DNA of 64,000 bases from Acholoe squamosa. Taxonomy: Eukaryota > Annelida > Polychaeta > Phyllodocida > Polynoidae. The notes under the pieces were generated by a model. It saw only the letters and a program-made list of their open reading frames with translations. It searched no databases and had not been told where the DNA came from. Of this stretch, positions 22,600 to 32,772 are shown one piece after another. Position 1 is the stretch's first letter. Every line of letters starts with the position of its first letter. The stretch spans positions 11,875,141 to 11,939,140 of the forward strand of contig OX439044.1 in the NCBI GenBank assembly GCA_949317995.1, given 5' to 3'. The position numbers and the translations under genes are program-made.

Positions 22600-23293
22600 G
22601 GTATTATACCTGCGTTCCTAGACCCCCAGCGTGCATCTTACCGGAAGCAAGTCGTTCCAGTGGAGACACCTCTTGGCACAGAGCAGCAGCTCATGACTTA
22701 GCATTTTTGATGGATGTTTCGGGTTTCAAAATTGCACTTTGTTGTAACATTTAGTTTTAATCCAGGATTTTATGCTACATCAGAATCAATGTGGGGCGTT
22801 ACGCTACACGGATCAGATGTCATAAGAGGCTAAGTGAAAAGGACAGGTTAGAGAGAGTAAGGATAAATATTGGGTATGTGTCCAATCTTACCCCTATCCC
22901 CAACCCTCTCTGCACTCACCAGGGCCTGGTTCTCCGCTTATACGCGAGAATTTACGGTTTTCATTTTTTATAGCTTAACCATATCAAGCTTGACCCACAC
23001 AGGGTGTCGAACGTTGGCCCTTTTCCTATCACCACGCTCTGTCCATGCCAACGAGTGTTTTTAAGCAAAATTTAGGTTCCAAAATAAGCAAATAAACTCC
23101 TAAGTACAGAAGAAAAAGGGATGGAGGCTTCAAATTCGCAACTGGTCTTTGTGAATGATCTTCATAAATGGGCATAAGATATCTCAAAGCTTCACGTTTA
23201 TTGTCCATACTGTGCCGATGAGTAACTTGTCTTCGCCATACGGATGTATCCCGCTGACAATGTCACATACAGTTCCCACAGGTTAAATATGCT
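22600..23293. other. FUZ intron with repeat fragments
   Basis: Holds a GTATAAGCC-family fragment (CCGCTTATACGCGAGAATTTACGG, ~22934) and a CAGTGGCGGATC-family interior fragment at ~23058-23107 (AAGCAAAATTTAGGTTCCAAAATAAGCAAATAAACTCC, compare ~10435-10475). No coding sequence was recognised. Confidence 0.5.
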
Positions 23294-23463
23294 TGGGTTT
23301 CCTTAGATTGTCTTTAAGGGGTCTTAATCCCATCCTTTTTGTCCCCTCTGTGTATCTGTTCACAGACACTCACATTAATCCATCATTTGATATGATCAGG
23401 TTTCTCGCCAGGAATATGAATTAAGCTGCCAAAGATGGTGTCATACAATCACTACTAACTCAC
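23294..23463 (+). mobile_element. TCAC-tailed SINE, diverged
   Basis: GGGTTTCCTTAG head, GGGGTCTTAATCCCATC, TCTCGCCAGGAATATGA and GATGGTGTCATACAATCACT correspond in order to the family consensus. No clean target duplication was seen. Confidence 0.75.
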
Positions 23464-23596
23464 CAAAGAAGTGCCTACACCGGCGGGTGTCCATGCCATA
23501 TCGTCTTGAGTTGGGTGTACTTTACACTTTGTCTCATTGACAACATGTACCCCACAAGCAGCAGGCAGAGTTTAAACCATCAGAAATAATGCCCTT

Positions 23597-23975
23597 AGCC
23601 CTTAATGGGCCGGTGATCCAGGAGTGCATCATGCCCATTGGTCCTCATGATGCACCAATGAAGTGCTGGTGAGACTGCTCACCAGCACTTCATTGGTGCA
23701 TCGTGATGACCCACCAGGAGTGTATCACCCTGCAAGATCGGCATGATGCATGAATGCAGCCCTGTTAACCCTTTAGCGGCAGCATGATACCTCCAGGTCA
23801 CAAATGCATTACTGTCAAACCTACTCCTGAGCACTGCATTGCTGTATCATGCCGACCCGTGTATCAACCCCGAAGGATTGGTGTGATGCGTGAACGCAGC
23901 CCTGGCGAGTTACTCACCATGGCTGCATTCATGTATCACGCTGACCAATGGTCATACAATATAGGCCTTTAGAGG
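23597..23975. mobile_element. Two joined CPE copies
   Basis: The first starts CCCTTAATGGGCCGGTGATCCA with hairpin GAAGTGCTGGTGAG..CTCACCAGCACTTC (paired GTGAG/CTCAC change, loop ACTG). At ~23765 a new left end (TTAACCCTTTAGCGGCAGCATGATA) starts a second copy with GCCCTGGCGAGTTACTCACCATGGCTGC, ending GCCTTTAGAGGGTTA. One element has inserted into, or recombined with, another. Confidence 0.88.
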
Positions 23976-24373
23976 GTTAGACAATGGTAGTGAGTTGTAA
24001 GATGAGGCCATTAATCATGGCCCTTTTTGGTGGTGGTGGTGGGACCAGGCCCTGTTGCTGCAGTCATAACCTGACACGACCAGCTGACAATTTACCACGC
24101 CCCCCTCCCCCAAACAAACAACAACCCCCCCCCACCTCCTCCCCTACCAATCCATCCCATCACACACACATTTTCTCACCCACCGTCCCAGGGCCCCAAA
24201 AACTGTACCTCCCATTAACAAAGGGTAAAAGGCGACACCTGCCTAGGGTCGTGCAGGTTTTAAATTACCCTAAAAACTGGAGGACGTAAGAGGAGCCTGG
24301 CTGTCCACGCTGTGCACTGATGACCACTGGTCGTCTGTTGTAACTCAAGACAGCTCCCTCAACTCCTCCCTCA

Positions 24374-24602
24374 GTAACCATTTAAAGTCAGTGTGCTGCC
24401 TTTAATGGTCCATTGGTCGGTACGATGCATGAATGCAGCCCTGGCGAGTAACTTGCCAGGGCTGCATTCATGTATCATACCGACCCTACAGGGTTGATAC
24501 ACTCTACATGAGGCAGCATGATGCACCAATGAGTACTGTTAATGCATCATGGTGAATGAATATGAGGCATTTCTGGAGCATCATGCTATCATTAAGGGGT
24601 AA
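24374..24602. mobile_element. CPE copy
   Basis: Starts TAACCATTTAAAGTCAG. A near-perfect CCCTGG-type hairpin follows: GGTCGGTACGATGCATGAATGCAGCCCTGGCGAG, loop TAA, CTTGCCAGGGCTGCATTCATGTATCATACCGACC. GGTACG/CATACC versus the usual GGCATG/CATGCC is again changed on both arms. The second hairpin is decayed and the right end is CATTAAGGGGTAA. Confidence 0.88.
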
Positions 24603-25688
24603 GCTCCACCCACCCTCCCTTCCCTCCCACCTTGCAATACTCCACCCCACCCCCCCCCCGCTTACACATACCCATACTCAAACAGCCCTTGGTCACTCCC
24701 GTCTTGTTTTTCGTCCAGCGACAACTTATCTACATGGAAAAATTAATGTCCTCGCCAAAAAAGGCCCGCGGCCGTAGGACCTTTATGAGGTGCCTCCAAA
24801 GTTGACCTTCATAAAGTAACTCAAAAGTTTGAATGGATTACTTTTCAGTTCATAACCCATCAAGTTTATCTTTCTCCTTCTCATTAAAAAAAATATTACT
24901 TTTATGATAAAAAAAGTTGTTGGTGTTTCCTTGTCCGCAATTGCCTTCCACTTTACTTTTCTCGGAGTAAAGTCTGCTGTTTCATATACAAGCACGTGGG
25001 TGGCTCCAATAGGGCCTAAAAGAATTAACGTAGTATCCCATGTATAAGGCGCGGCTTATATGCGAGGATGGGGCCTTGGTGCGTCATATAGGCAGGGAGA
25101 GGGTTTCTCTAAAAACCTCCCAAGACTCCCCAGCCACGTATAGTACAGTGGTACAAGGGTGAGGGGTGCCCATAGTTTTTTTTTTTAGTTTTGAAAGTCC
25201 ATTGGTTAGAACTGAATATCACTTTTAATTCTTTTTTTCGAACACACGCTGCATGCGCCACATACGCAGGGTGTGCCTTATGCTTGGGTATTACCAATAC
25301 GCTATTCTTGGTATACTGGTTTGAGTTTTCAGGTTGTATTATCTGAAACAGATCTGGGCAATGTAGATCGGGTTTAAAAGAACTACATTATATCTATTAA
25401 GGCATTAAAACACACAGAAATTGATGACCAAGATGCCCCAAATTAATTATATAATCCCCAAATGTCCTAATTTATATTTCATTTTCAAAATTGAATTAAC
25501 ATAACGTCGGGTCCTGTCTTGGTAAGTTAACTGGCTCGCATTTGTTCTCTTATGTGTGTAGCCGTTAAAATGACGTCAATCTTCAGATATACATAATGTA
25601 CTACCCAATACCCCGCATATAAGGCGCCGCTTATATACCAGGATCCGATGCTTATAGAAGCAGCCAAAGTTTAGGTGCACCTTATTCT
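24603..25688. other. FUZ intron, repeat fragments only
   Basis: C-rich then AT-rich DNA with GTATAAGCC-family fragments at 25033-25065 (TGTATAAGGCGCGGCTTATATGCGAGG) and 25610-25640 (CCGCATATAAGGCGCCGCTTAT). No exon was recognised. Confidence 0.5.
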
Positions 25689-26074
25689 GAGATGCCACTT
25701 ACTCTGGTTTATTACCAGGAATTTCTGGTTCTTGTGAAGAGATTTATGCACTTAATTAAGTCTAGGAAATGCCGCTTTTAGGTAACAGGGTTGAAAAAGT
25801 TAAGGTTGGTAGGTAGAATTACCATCTGAAGATTTTCGCACCATATGACGTAAATTTGAACCGTCGGTTTATCGAAAAAATTCCAGTTTCCTCAATAAAT
25901 GCCAAAGAATCTGATTTTCTTTCGCCCATAGAAGATTAGCAAAGGGTAAACAAATAGAATAGGTAGCATTACCTGAACACGACACTTTTTTTAGGCCTTA
26001 TGTTCATTTCCGTAGAAAAAGGTGTACAAATGGCGGGGTTTTCTGAATTTTTTCAGTCAGTGAGTAGCATGTCT
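25689..26074. mobile_element. MITE-B relative, expanded
   Basis: The left end GAGATGCCACTTACTCTGG with ACCAGGAATTTCTGGTTC and the right end TTCAGTCAGTGAGTAGCATGTCT match MITE-B termini, but the copy is ~385 bp rather than 145. The extra interior sequence is unrecognised and may be a longer family member. Confidence 0.7.
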
Positions 26075-26925
26075 TTTTTGATAATGGGCTTGAGGCTATT
26101 TTGATGACATCATAGTGGAGAATAGAGCTGTGATATCATCAAAATACCTTCAAAACCGTTATAAAAAAACATTTTTAGAGGTATTTTTTTTAAAATAACT
26201 TTCATAACATGAAATGAATACAGAGAACCACTCAAATCTATCCAAATTCTCAGTTTCTTCACTCGTGGAAGTCAGGCACTGTCATACTCTTAGCTTACGG
26301 CCTCATGTGAGATCGCCTGACCCCTACTCAGAGAAAAAAATTGTTCACTCATAAAAAAAAATGGTCATTTGGACAGAATACTGTGGACCTCTGTCTATAT
26401 ACCGAGGTAGCGTATTGTCCCAAAAGCGCCGCCATTGCTGAAGCTGATAACCAGTGGTTACCATTGATAAGAGCTATCAGATATGTACCAACTGCCCCCC
26501 CCCCACCGAGTGGACCGCAGTGAATACATTTTGTAGTTGGGATTATTTCATTGGCTAATAATCAAACCAGCTAGGTCGGTTATACGGCACATGGCTATTG
26601 TATTATTGACCAATGGGAGGCATCCCTGGCATATACTGCGGAGTCGGGGGCTGAAGGTGTTAGTCATAGTGCTGTCGGGATCTAATGGCGGCCCCCAGCT
26701 GATAAAGGCTATGTGAGCTATACCCAAACTCCAAACTGCTTCTTCTGAACCACCCTCTGGCCTCCTGATTAGGCTGGTTTCTGGTGGGGTTCTAAACCAT
26801 GAATTATCCTTTTTATCCCACTTAAAACAACGATTTCTGGCTTACACAGTGCTTTTTGGGGTCTATTCCCATCCACATATCTGTCGATATTGCACACCCT
26901 ATAGGCTGTAACATCAATTTTGGAA
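26075..26925. other. FUZ intron, nothing recognised
   Basis: AT-rich with A-runs near 26330-26360. Contains a short repeated phrase, TTTTGATGACATCATAGTGG and TGTGATATCATCAAAATACC, forming a weak inverted pair at 26099-26150. Confidence 0.4.
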
Positions 26926-27018
26926 GGCGTGCGGTTATCAATGTAAGGCGTGCGGTTATCAATGTAAGGCGTGCGGTTATCCATGTAAGGCGTGCGGTTA
27001 TCCAGGATAACCACACGC
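26926..27018. repeat. 21-bp tandem repeat ending in a hairpin
   Basis: Four units of GGCGTGCGGTTATCAATGTAA start at 26926, 26947, 26968 and 26989. The last unit folds back on CAGGATAACCACACGCC, giving a GGCGTGCGGTTATCC/GGATAACCACACGCC hairpin. Confidence 0.9.
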
Positions 27019-27050
27019 CTCTCATGTCTTCCCATGTCATATGTTACATG

Positions 27051-27245
27051 TTAAAACCCACGAAATTTTCCAGGCGAGGGTAGGGATCGAACCTGCAGTT
27101 TCACATCCCAAATCCAACTCCCTATGCACTGTGCCACAGGGACTGACGAGAGGTGGTTGGCTAGAACTAAACCAAACAAAGGAATCCTAGCCGGGCGCCG
27201 AGGCGTGTGTACCGATCGTGTATACATAACCGCGGGACGCATTCA
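27051..27245 (-). mobile_element. tRNA-derived SINE
   Basis: In reverse complement it reads TGTGGCACAGTGCATAGGG (A-box-like) and, ~40 bases later, GCAGGTTCGATCCCTACC (B-box match to GGTTCGANTCC), the layout of a tRNA-derived SINE head. The tail part, GGCGCCGAGGCGTGTGTACCGATCGTGTA, is shared with the next element. Confidence 0.7.
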
Positions 27246-27278
27246 AATATATCCAAGCCGACATGGCCGCTGAAGGAG

Positions 27279-27475
27279 GAGACGCGGTGGTCTAGCGGTT
27301 AGCGCTTTGCGCTCAGCCGTCAGAGGTACATGGATCGAGCCCCGGTCCGGGCGCATCTTTTTTCGCCGTGTGCGCTGTCGCTGTCCGCTGCTGGGCGAGG
27401 AGGTGTATGTACCGATCGTGTACCCACAATGGCTGACATCGAGTCCCGGAGAGGGGGAATAATTTTTGTTTTCAA
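27279..27475 (+). mobile_element. tRNA-derived SINE
   Basis: TGGTCTAGCGGTTAGCGC (A box) and GGATCGAGCCCCGG (B box) are ~45 bases apart, as in tRNA genes. The downstream GGCGAGGAGGTGTATGTACCGATCGTGTACCC is shared with the opposite-strand SINE at 27051. The two stand back to back. Confidence 0.7.
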
Positions 27476-27519
27476 CTTGAATTTATTGGTATAATAATGA
27501 TTATTTATTGGTTTCGTGG

Positions 27520-27685
27520 TATAAAATAAGTAGTCAATGGATAACTCATGACTTGTGGGGGTTATCGATGATAATAACACTCGGCCATTTTGAAAATAGG
27601 CTTGATCCGAAACCTACGGCATTGTGTTATTATTCGTCGATAACCCCCACGCGTCATGAGTTATCCATTGGTTACTTGTTCAATA
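27520..27685. repeat. Inverted repeat (third arm at 28135)
   Basis: The arm at ~27527-27595 (CAATGGATAACTCATGACTTGTGGGGGTTATCGATGATAATAACACTCGGCC, read on +) is the inverse of 27615-27678. A further direct copy of the second arm stands at ~28135-28208, on the other side of the 448-bp element. Confidence 0.85.
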
Positions 27686-28133
27686 ATATAGGCATTGGCA
27701 ACAGAGGTTTGCTTGGTAGATACATGATAACTTCACCTATGGGTCTGGCTGATAAAGATGAACGTGGTTGGGAAGTTGAAAACTTTGTGAGAATGACAAA
27801 GTGCATGAGGGAGTGAATAGCTGAGTTAGCGCCTAAAAGAGTGTGAGTGAGAGAGACAGAAAAGACTTGTGAATGGCACCACCCGCCCCCCACCACTTCC
27901 CCATCCTACCACCACCGGCAGTGGTGAGGTTTCTTCAAGAGCCCTCTCCCTACCACTGCTGGCGCTGCTTATCATTATGGTGATTATTATTACTTTCTAG
28001 TTGGCGTCAGGTCTTCCAACTCCAAACTCACCACTCTCTCTGTGAGCCCTAACTCTCCTCTGTGGGAGGGTGGAAAGTGGGGAGTGCTACTTCCTGCTAG
28101 AGCTGCTCGTGGTGCATGACGGGTTTTCTACTC
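27686..28133 (+). mobile_element. 448-bp element E, copy 1
   Basis: Nearly identical, in reverse complement, to 61628-62076; I count about five differences by eye. Edges are set by where similarity stops (TATATAGGCATTGG on the left, CGGGTTTTCTACTC on the right). It has no terminal inverted repeat and no protein. It lies in the FUZ intron, between copies of the 27520 arm. Confidence 0.92.
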
Positions 28134-28550
28134 GGCCTACGGCCTCGTGTTATTATTCGTCGATAACCCCCACTCGTCATGAGTTATCCATTGGTTACTT
28201 GTTCAATAAATAGTTAAGTGTATAGTTTGAGAAACTAACTGCATGGCTCACTTTTCAGAGCCCCATAGAGAAATTTATGACTTTTAAGTAAAAGGATCTA
28301 GTCTGATAGATAAAACAGGCAGCGACGTTTGAGTTCTGATTGTATAAGATTTTGAAGTCGTTGGGTCCTTGGTAATATATGATATATTCATTTATTCACA
28401 TAAATGCGCAAATGAAAACCTGTTTTGTTAATGCCATATCATAACTTTGTAATTGTTAAGTCCGTTGTTTCTTCATATCAATTGACCACCATGATGCATG
28501 AATACAGCCATGGCGAGTCTACTGGCTACTACTACATTATGGGTGTGGAC

Positions 28551-28812
28551 CACTAAAATTGACATGGCGACATGGGCTATTTTAGACTTAGTGACATGGG
28601 ACATGAACAATTTCTTAAAATTGACATGGTGACATGGACAATTTCTTAAAATCGACATGGTGACATGGACAATTTCTTAAAATCGACATGGGACATGGAC
28701 AATTTCTTAAAATTGACATGGTGACATGGACAATTTCTTAAAATCGACATGGTGACATGACCATTTCTTAAGATTGACATGGGGACATGGCCGTTTTTTA
28801 AAATCGACATGT
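28551..28812. repeat. ~31-bp minisatellite, about 8 copies
   Basis: Unit GACATGGTGACATGGACAATTTCTTAAAATC, with some 27-bp units lacking one GACATG step. It adjoins a CPE fragment (CCACCATGATGCATGAATACAGCCATGGCGAG) at 28488. Confidence 0.93.
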
Positions 28813-28876
28813 GACATGGGGGACCCCCCATCCACACCCCCTAGATTCATGAAGTCAGGGTGTGGCCTGTAAGCGG

Positions 28877-29038
28877 GCGGGCTTCCCTAGCCCACTTCAA
28901 ACGGTCTATATCTCCCCTCTGATGTGTGTGGTGCACATAAGCGTCGGCACCAACAGATTTCTCTGTGAAATTGTGTAATGTAGTTCTCGCCATGAATAGG
29001 ACCTTAGCTGTCGAACATCTATACCTCTCTCACTCACA
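28877..29038 (+). mobile_element. TCAC-tailed SINE
   Basis: Head CGGGCTTCCCTAGCCCACTTC, then TCTATATCTCCCCTC, TGTGTGTGGTGCACATAAGCG, GTGAAATTGTGTAATGTAG, TTCTCGCCATGAATAGGACC, and a tail of ACCTCTCTCACTCACAGC. It has lost the 'aaatggcgtta' block. Confidence 0.88.
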
Positions 29039-29221
29039 GCACAGCACTAAACTTGAGATGGCCATGTCCTTGGTGCGCCTTATGTGCGGCACTTATGACC
29101 TTTTCCAAAGTTAGCCTCATAGGGTTACAATACGCAGGTGCGGCTTATACGCGAGTCTTCAAGGTATATTAGTCATAACAGGCATTCATACTGATAGACA
29201 ATCAGGAAGTCTTAAAATGTT

Positions 29222-29368
29222 TGGCTTCCCTAGCCCAACTTAAAAGGGTCTTTATCCCATCTTTCCTGTCCCCTCTCTGTCTGGTGCACACACGTACAGG
29301 CACATTCGCCTATTAAAGTGATATCTTATGTGGTCTTTCTGCCGTGGCGTTAAACAACCACTCTCTCG
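29222..29368 (+). mobile_element. TCAC-tailed SINE, diverged
   Basis: GGCTTCCCTAGCCCAACTTAAAAGGGTCTTTATCCCATC head, CTGGTGCACACACG, and GCCGTGGCGTTAAACAACCACTCTCTC end; the central part is decayed. Confidence 0.8.
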
Positions 29369-29590
29369 TATAAGCCGCATTTATACGAGAACTAGATGCT
29401 TATTGCGACTAATAGGCGGTTCCTAAACTCAGGGTGTGGCTTATACTAAGGAATTTGACACCATAGACCAGTATTGAACTGCCATCTTTCAAGACCGAGG
29501 CATGACTTATGGCTTATTCACACACTCAGGGTGCGGCTTATAAACATATACGAGGGTGCGGCATATATACGAGGTATTCACTCATTTAGA
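29369..29590. repeat. GTATAAGCCGC-family repeat
   Basis: GTATAAGCCGCATTTATACGAG, CTCAGGGTGTGGCTTATACTAAGG and CTCAGGGTGCGGCTTATAAACATATACGAGGGTGCGGC are present. It ends only ~20 bases before the FUZ exon at 29610. Confidence 0.7.
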
Positions 29591-29609
29591 CCTTTTCTAT
29601 ATATTTCAG

Positions 29610-29807
29610 ACGTACCTGGAGGCGTTAGTAGAGACTGCGGCCTCACCGTATGGTTGCCTCCTGGTCCATGGGAGGGTGGCAGTGGCCACCCCCCGCTGGT
29701 GGGGCCTCACCCCGGCAGAGTTAGGACTCCTGCCGCTCCTCCTCCACTCCCTGCCGCCTGCCTCTTCCCGGGACCTCCCGGTCTTCCTGCCCGACGGCAG
29801 CCCTAAG
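29610..29807 (+). CDS. FUZ: FUZ exon, internal, 66 codons
   Basis: Phase 0 at both ends: CTATATATTTCAG|ACG and CCTAAG|GTCAGA. The exon begins TYLEALVETAASPYG, then HGRVAVATPRWWGLTP, and ends SLPPASSRDLPVFLPDGSPK. Vertebrate Fuz has (from memory) VVSGRVVAATEGWWRL and SLPPQTARDYPVYLPHGSP at the same spacing, about residues 185-245. The WW pair and the R-D-x-P-V-x-L-P-x-G-S-P motif are the strongest family marks in the window. It belongs to the longin-type middle of the protein. The GC content is well above its surroundings, as expected of a coding exon. The joined frame to the next exon is open. Confidence 0.96.
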
Positions 29808-30490
29808 GTCAGACCCCTCTCCTGGTGCTCTCCAAGCAGTGTAAAAACCACTCCCCTACCAGCCATATTCTCCTTCTTCTCTCTAACTCTCCTTTCTTTT
29901 TGGGACTCCCCTCCCCCATGTGACCAATGTAGCCGGTGCGCGCCCTGTGCATTTATCATTATTATCTCAAACAAGTGGCAACAAACGCAGTGGTTTTACG
30001 TTTTAGCCAACCCCCTTTTCCCTCCCTCCACACCCCCACCCATGCCTGGGAGAGCGCGTTCCTGAAAGCTTTACCCGCGCTCTGGGGGCTGGGGAAAGGC
30101 TTTTTGGGAAACATTTCTTTAAAATATTTCTCCCATCGTTTGTTTCTTTTCAAGTAACGCTCCGATTTCTTCCCCTGCCAAAAACGAGGTTGTTCCCCAA
30201 AGAAAACCCCAAGAAAACAAAAACAACCAGAGTTTCTTTCCCCTGGATTTCATTATTCAAAAGGTAAAAGCTGAGCTAAGAAATGGGTTGATTATTTTAA
30301 ATAAAATGGATGTGGAGGGGAATGGAGGGCCTGCAGTGTTTTTCGGCGGGGATGGTCGGACTGGGCGATCATAATTTTATCTGGCTATGCCTCTTAAGTT
30401 GGCACCTGGTGGGTTGTAAATTTCCCGGGGTTGCAGTTCCGGTCCAGGGTGCATTCTGGGTAGTGGTGGGTGGGGGTTTGATACCATCAT
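29808..30490 (+). other. FUZ intron, nothing recognised
   Basis: C/T-rich then mixed sequence. Open frames running past the donor at 29807 are intron read-through. Confidence 0.5.
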
Positions 30491-30625
30491 TTATCATCCC
30501 CGTAGGGTCGTCATGATGCTCCAATGAAGTGCTGGCGAGCAGTCTCGCCAGCACTTCATTGGTGCATCATGACGACCAATGCATGGGCATGATGCATTAA
30601 TGCATTAGCGGCCTTAAAAGGATAA
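30491..30625. mobile_element. CPE, right half with intact hairpin
   Basis: CCCGTAGGGTCG linker, then hairpin GGTCGTCATGATGCTCC..GCTGGCGAG, loop CAGT, CTCGCCAGC..GCATCATGACGACC. Here GTCGTCATG pairs with CATGACGAC, a paired variant of GTCGGCATG/CATGCCGAC. The right end is GCGGCCTTAAAAGG. Sits ~50 bp before a FUZ exon. Confidence 0.9.
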
Positions 30626-30677
30626 ACGTTCCTCCAGGGTCTGACCTTGGTTTGACCATGCTATACTTGTCCTCCAG

Positions 30678-30773
30678 GTACCTCATCGACTACTGACCTT
30701 CACCTTGTTACCAGGGGTGGAAGTGTGCACCCTGTGCGGTCCTGCACCCTCCCTGGCCGAGCTGGAGAGAGAG
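30678..30773 (+). CDS. FUZ: FUZ exon, internal, 32 codons
   Basis: Phase 0 at both ends: TGTCCTCCAG|GTA and GAGAGAGAG|GTGAGT. It reads VPHRLLTFTLLPG, then CTLCGPAPSLAELERE. Vertebrate Fuz has (from memory) VPHRLLTLTLLPS then LCLLCGPSPPLSQL directly after the PVYLPHGSP motif that ends the previous exon here. The order and spacing of exons are therefore conserved. Confidence 0.96.
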
Positions 30774-30855
30774 GTGAGTACCATGCTTATCATTCTTATC
30801 AAGTGGCTTATCATTATTACCATGTATAAGTGCCCTTATCACTCACTATAGAGAA

Positions 30856-31022
30856 CAGTGGCTGATACAGGATCTGGAAAAGGAGGGGGCGCGGTCCAAA
30901 AGGAGGGGGCGCACTCCCTATTTTTGAGCAAATTTTGGGGTACAAAATCTGTAATTAAATTCTTAAGAACTGTCAAAAAGCAGGAGGTGTGCGTCCACGC
31001 ACCCCCTCTAGATCCGCCACTG
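30856..31022. mobile_element. CAGTGGCGGATC-family MITE, complete
   Basis: CAGTGGCTGATACAGGATC..GATCCGCCACTG inverted ends, 167 bp, flanked by GAGAA at 30851-30855 and 31023-31027, a 5-bp target duplication. CAG..CTG ends with 5-bp duplications are those of hAT5-type elements (superfamily assignment is inference). Confidence 0.9.
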
Positions 31023-31281
31023 GAGAAGGGTCACTTCTGCTGATCTAATAGAAATCCCTGATTTTTTTCTGCCTATGAACTGTGCGGTGGATTGCTGTGG
31101 AATCTCTTTGGATATGTTTTGCAGCCTCTATTCTGTCTAACTTCCTCAAACTATTGTAAATACGCACGTGTAATATCCACTGTTTATGTTCAAATTAGCT
31201 CGATGTGAAATCTAAGATTCTGGGTATACATGGACATACCTTCTTTTTTGAAACACAATAAGCGAAAATCCGCGGGCTCCT

Positions 31282-31430
31282 CAGTGGCGGATCCAGGATT
31301 TGGAAAAGAAATGGGTGCCTCATTTTTTGGCTAAATTTGGGGGCGTACAAGGGGCAAATATGCTCTAAACTACAGCCAAAAAGGGGGGGGGGGCGCACGC
31401 CCACGCGACCCCATCTAAATCCGGAACTAC
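31282..31430. mobile_element. CAGTGGCGGATC-family MITE, complete
   Basis: Left end CAGTGGCGGATCCAGGATTTGGAAAAG; right end decayed to AAATCCGGAACTAC. Flanked by CTCCT at 31277-31281 and 31431-31435. Length is 149 bp; the interior G-run/C-rich section matches its neighbours. Confidence 0.88.
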
Positions 31431-31580
31431 CTCCTGCAGGGCGAGAACGGTGCTAGCATACACTAGGATGCGCTATCCTGCTAATAGGATGTCTTAATAC
31501 CTGACGCGACCGTTGAAGAGTTAAAGTATCGGTACATACATAGCTACCACCAGCATCTTCTCCACTATGTCAGCAGTTCA

Positions 31581-31792
31581 CAGTGGCGGGTCGGAGGGGT
31601 GGCCTGGGCCTCCCCCCATCTCAAAAAAGGAGAGGAAAAAAGGAGAAAGAGGAGAAAAAAAGAGGGAAAAGAAAAGTGTAGAGGGCCCCCAAACAGGGGC
31701 CTTGCGGTGCTCGGAGCCATGATGAGTACCTCATCAGCTTTCAACAAGTCTTGCCCCCTCCCCCGTTGTAGACAGTCCTGGATCCGCCACTG
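31581..31792. mobile_element. CAGTGGCGGATC-family MITE, complete
   Basis: CAGTGGCGGGTCGGAGGG..CTGGATCCGCCACTG, 212 bp, flanked by GTTCA at 31576-31580 and 31793-31797. The interior is purine-rich (AGGAGAAAGAGGAG) and differs from the two copies before it. All three lie in one FUZ intron. Confidence 0.9.
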
Positions 31793-32230
31793 GTTCAATA
31801 TAAACTTAACTGAAACTCCATACTTTATATCATATTTGACAATCTCTTTCGTCGCCTCATATTGGAGACTTTTAGTTGTTCATATGTTTAGTAAATGGTC
31901 GCATCAAGTAAACATATTCGGTTCTAATGCAGGGTTTTCGTCCAATATATATACTTCGTAACGACCATTCAAACTAAGTCGTCATTTGGTGTGAGTAGTA
32001 CAACGTATAAGAAAAATGCTTAACATAGAACGACGCCACGCCATAACCTCACTTTCCATATACTACTGGGAATAGGCGGGGTACACTGTACAGTCCACTT
32101 TTAATATGGGCGAGATATTTATGGGTCTACCACCCCTGACCCATCTAAATATACCTCTGACAGTTAGACCGCCGAGGGGACAAAATTGAATTTCATGAAA
32201 ACACAACCAAGATGTAACATGTCCTTATCC
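31793..32230. other. FUZ intron, nothing recognised
   Basis: AT-rich unique sequence. Confidence 0.45.
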
Positions 32231-32360
32231 AGAGATGTGTCCTGCTTTACAAGGAATCCCTAGTTTTGGGGACAGATATTTGTGTAGAATTATAATATTT
32301 CCTCGTAAAGTGTTTTTTTTAACTTGATCGCCCTTAGTTCAGCCAGTGAGTGTTATCATC
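32231..32360. mobile_element. MITE-B, diverged copy
   Basis: AGAGATGTGTCCTGCTTTACAAGGAATCCCTAG and CAGCCAGTGAGTGTTATCATC correspond to both ends of MITE-B. The middle (GTGTAGAATTATAATATTTCC) matches in outline. Confidence 0.65.
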
Positions 32361-32401
32361 AACGCACACTTAGTTTAACTATACCAACATTATCAACTTT
32401 A

Positions 32402-32612
32402 GGGAGTGGTCATTTTTTTTTTACAACAGGGAGAACAGGTGAAATTCTGCACGCGCAGCGAAAATCCCCCCCCCCTCGGAAGGGTCTGATTTCTTTTGTT
32501 CCCCCTTTAATACTTTAGTGGTTCAGCAAGGGCCTTTTCACTCAAAAGGGGTGAATTATTTTTGCTCACCCCCCGAAAAGGGGTCTGAATTTTTTTTTAA
32601 TGTCCCCACCCA
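32402..32612. mobile_element. MITE-C, diverged copy
   Basis: GGGAGTGGTCATTTTTTTTTACAACAGGG at the left matches the end of the complete copy at 56780. The interior shares CACGCGCAGCGAAAATCCCCCCCC, AAGGGGTGAATTATTTT and CACCCCCCGAAAAGGGG. The right terminus is lost against a CPE. Confidence 0.75.
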
Positions 32613-32614
32613 AA

Positions 32615-32772
32615 ATGATGCATAAATGTAGCCCTGGAAAGTAACTCGCTACGGCTATATTCTTGCAGGGTTAATTCACCCCTGGAGGGTCGGCATGATG
32701 CACCAATGAAGTGCTGGCGAGCAGACTCGCCAGCACTTCATTGGGGCATCATGACGACCCCTGCATCAGCAC
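32615..32772. mobile_element. CPE copy, right end truncated
   Basis: Decayed first hairpin (AATGATGCATAAATGTAGCCCTGG..CTACGGCTATATTC), linker CCCCTGGAGGGTCGG, then an intact hairpin GAAGTGCTGGCGAG, loop CAGA, CTCGCCAGCACTTC (about 32688-32755). Confidence 0.85.

Noticed and set aside
29856-30140. Continuation of the FUZ frame beyond 29807
   Set aside because: The donor AAG|GTCAGA and the match of the next exon (30678) to the next Fuz segment show this is intron.
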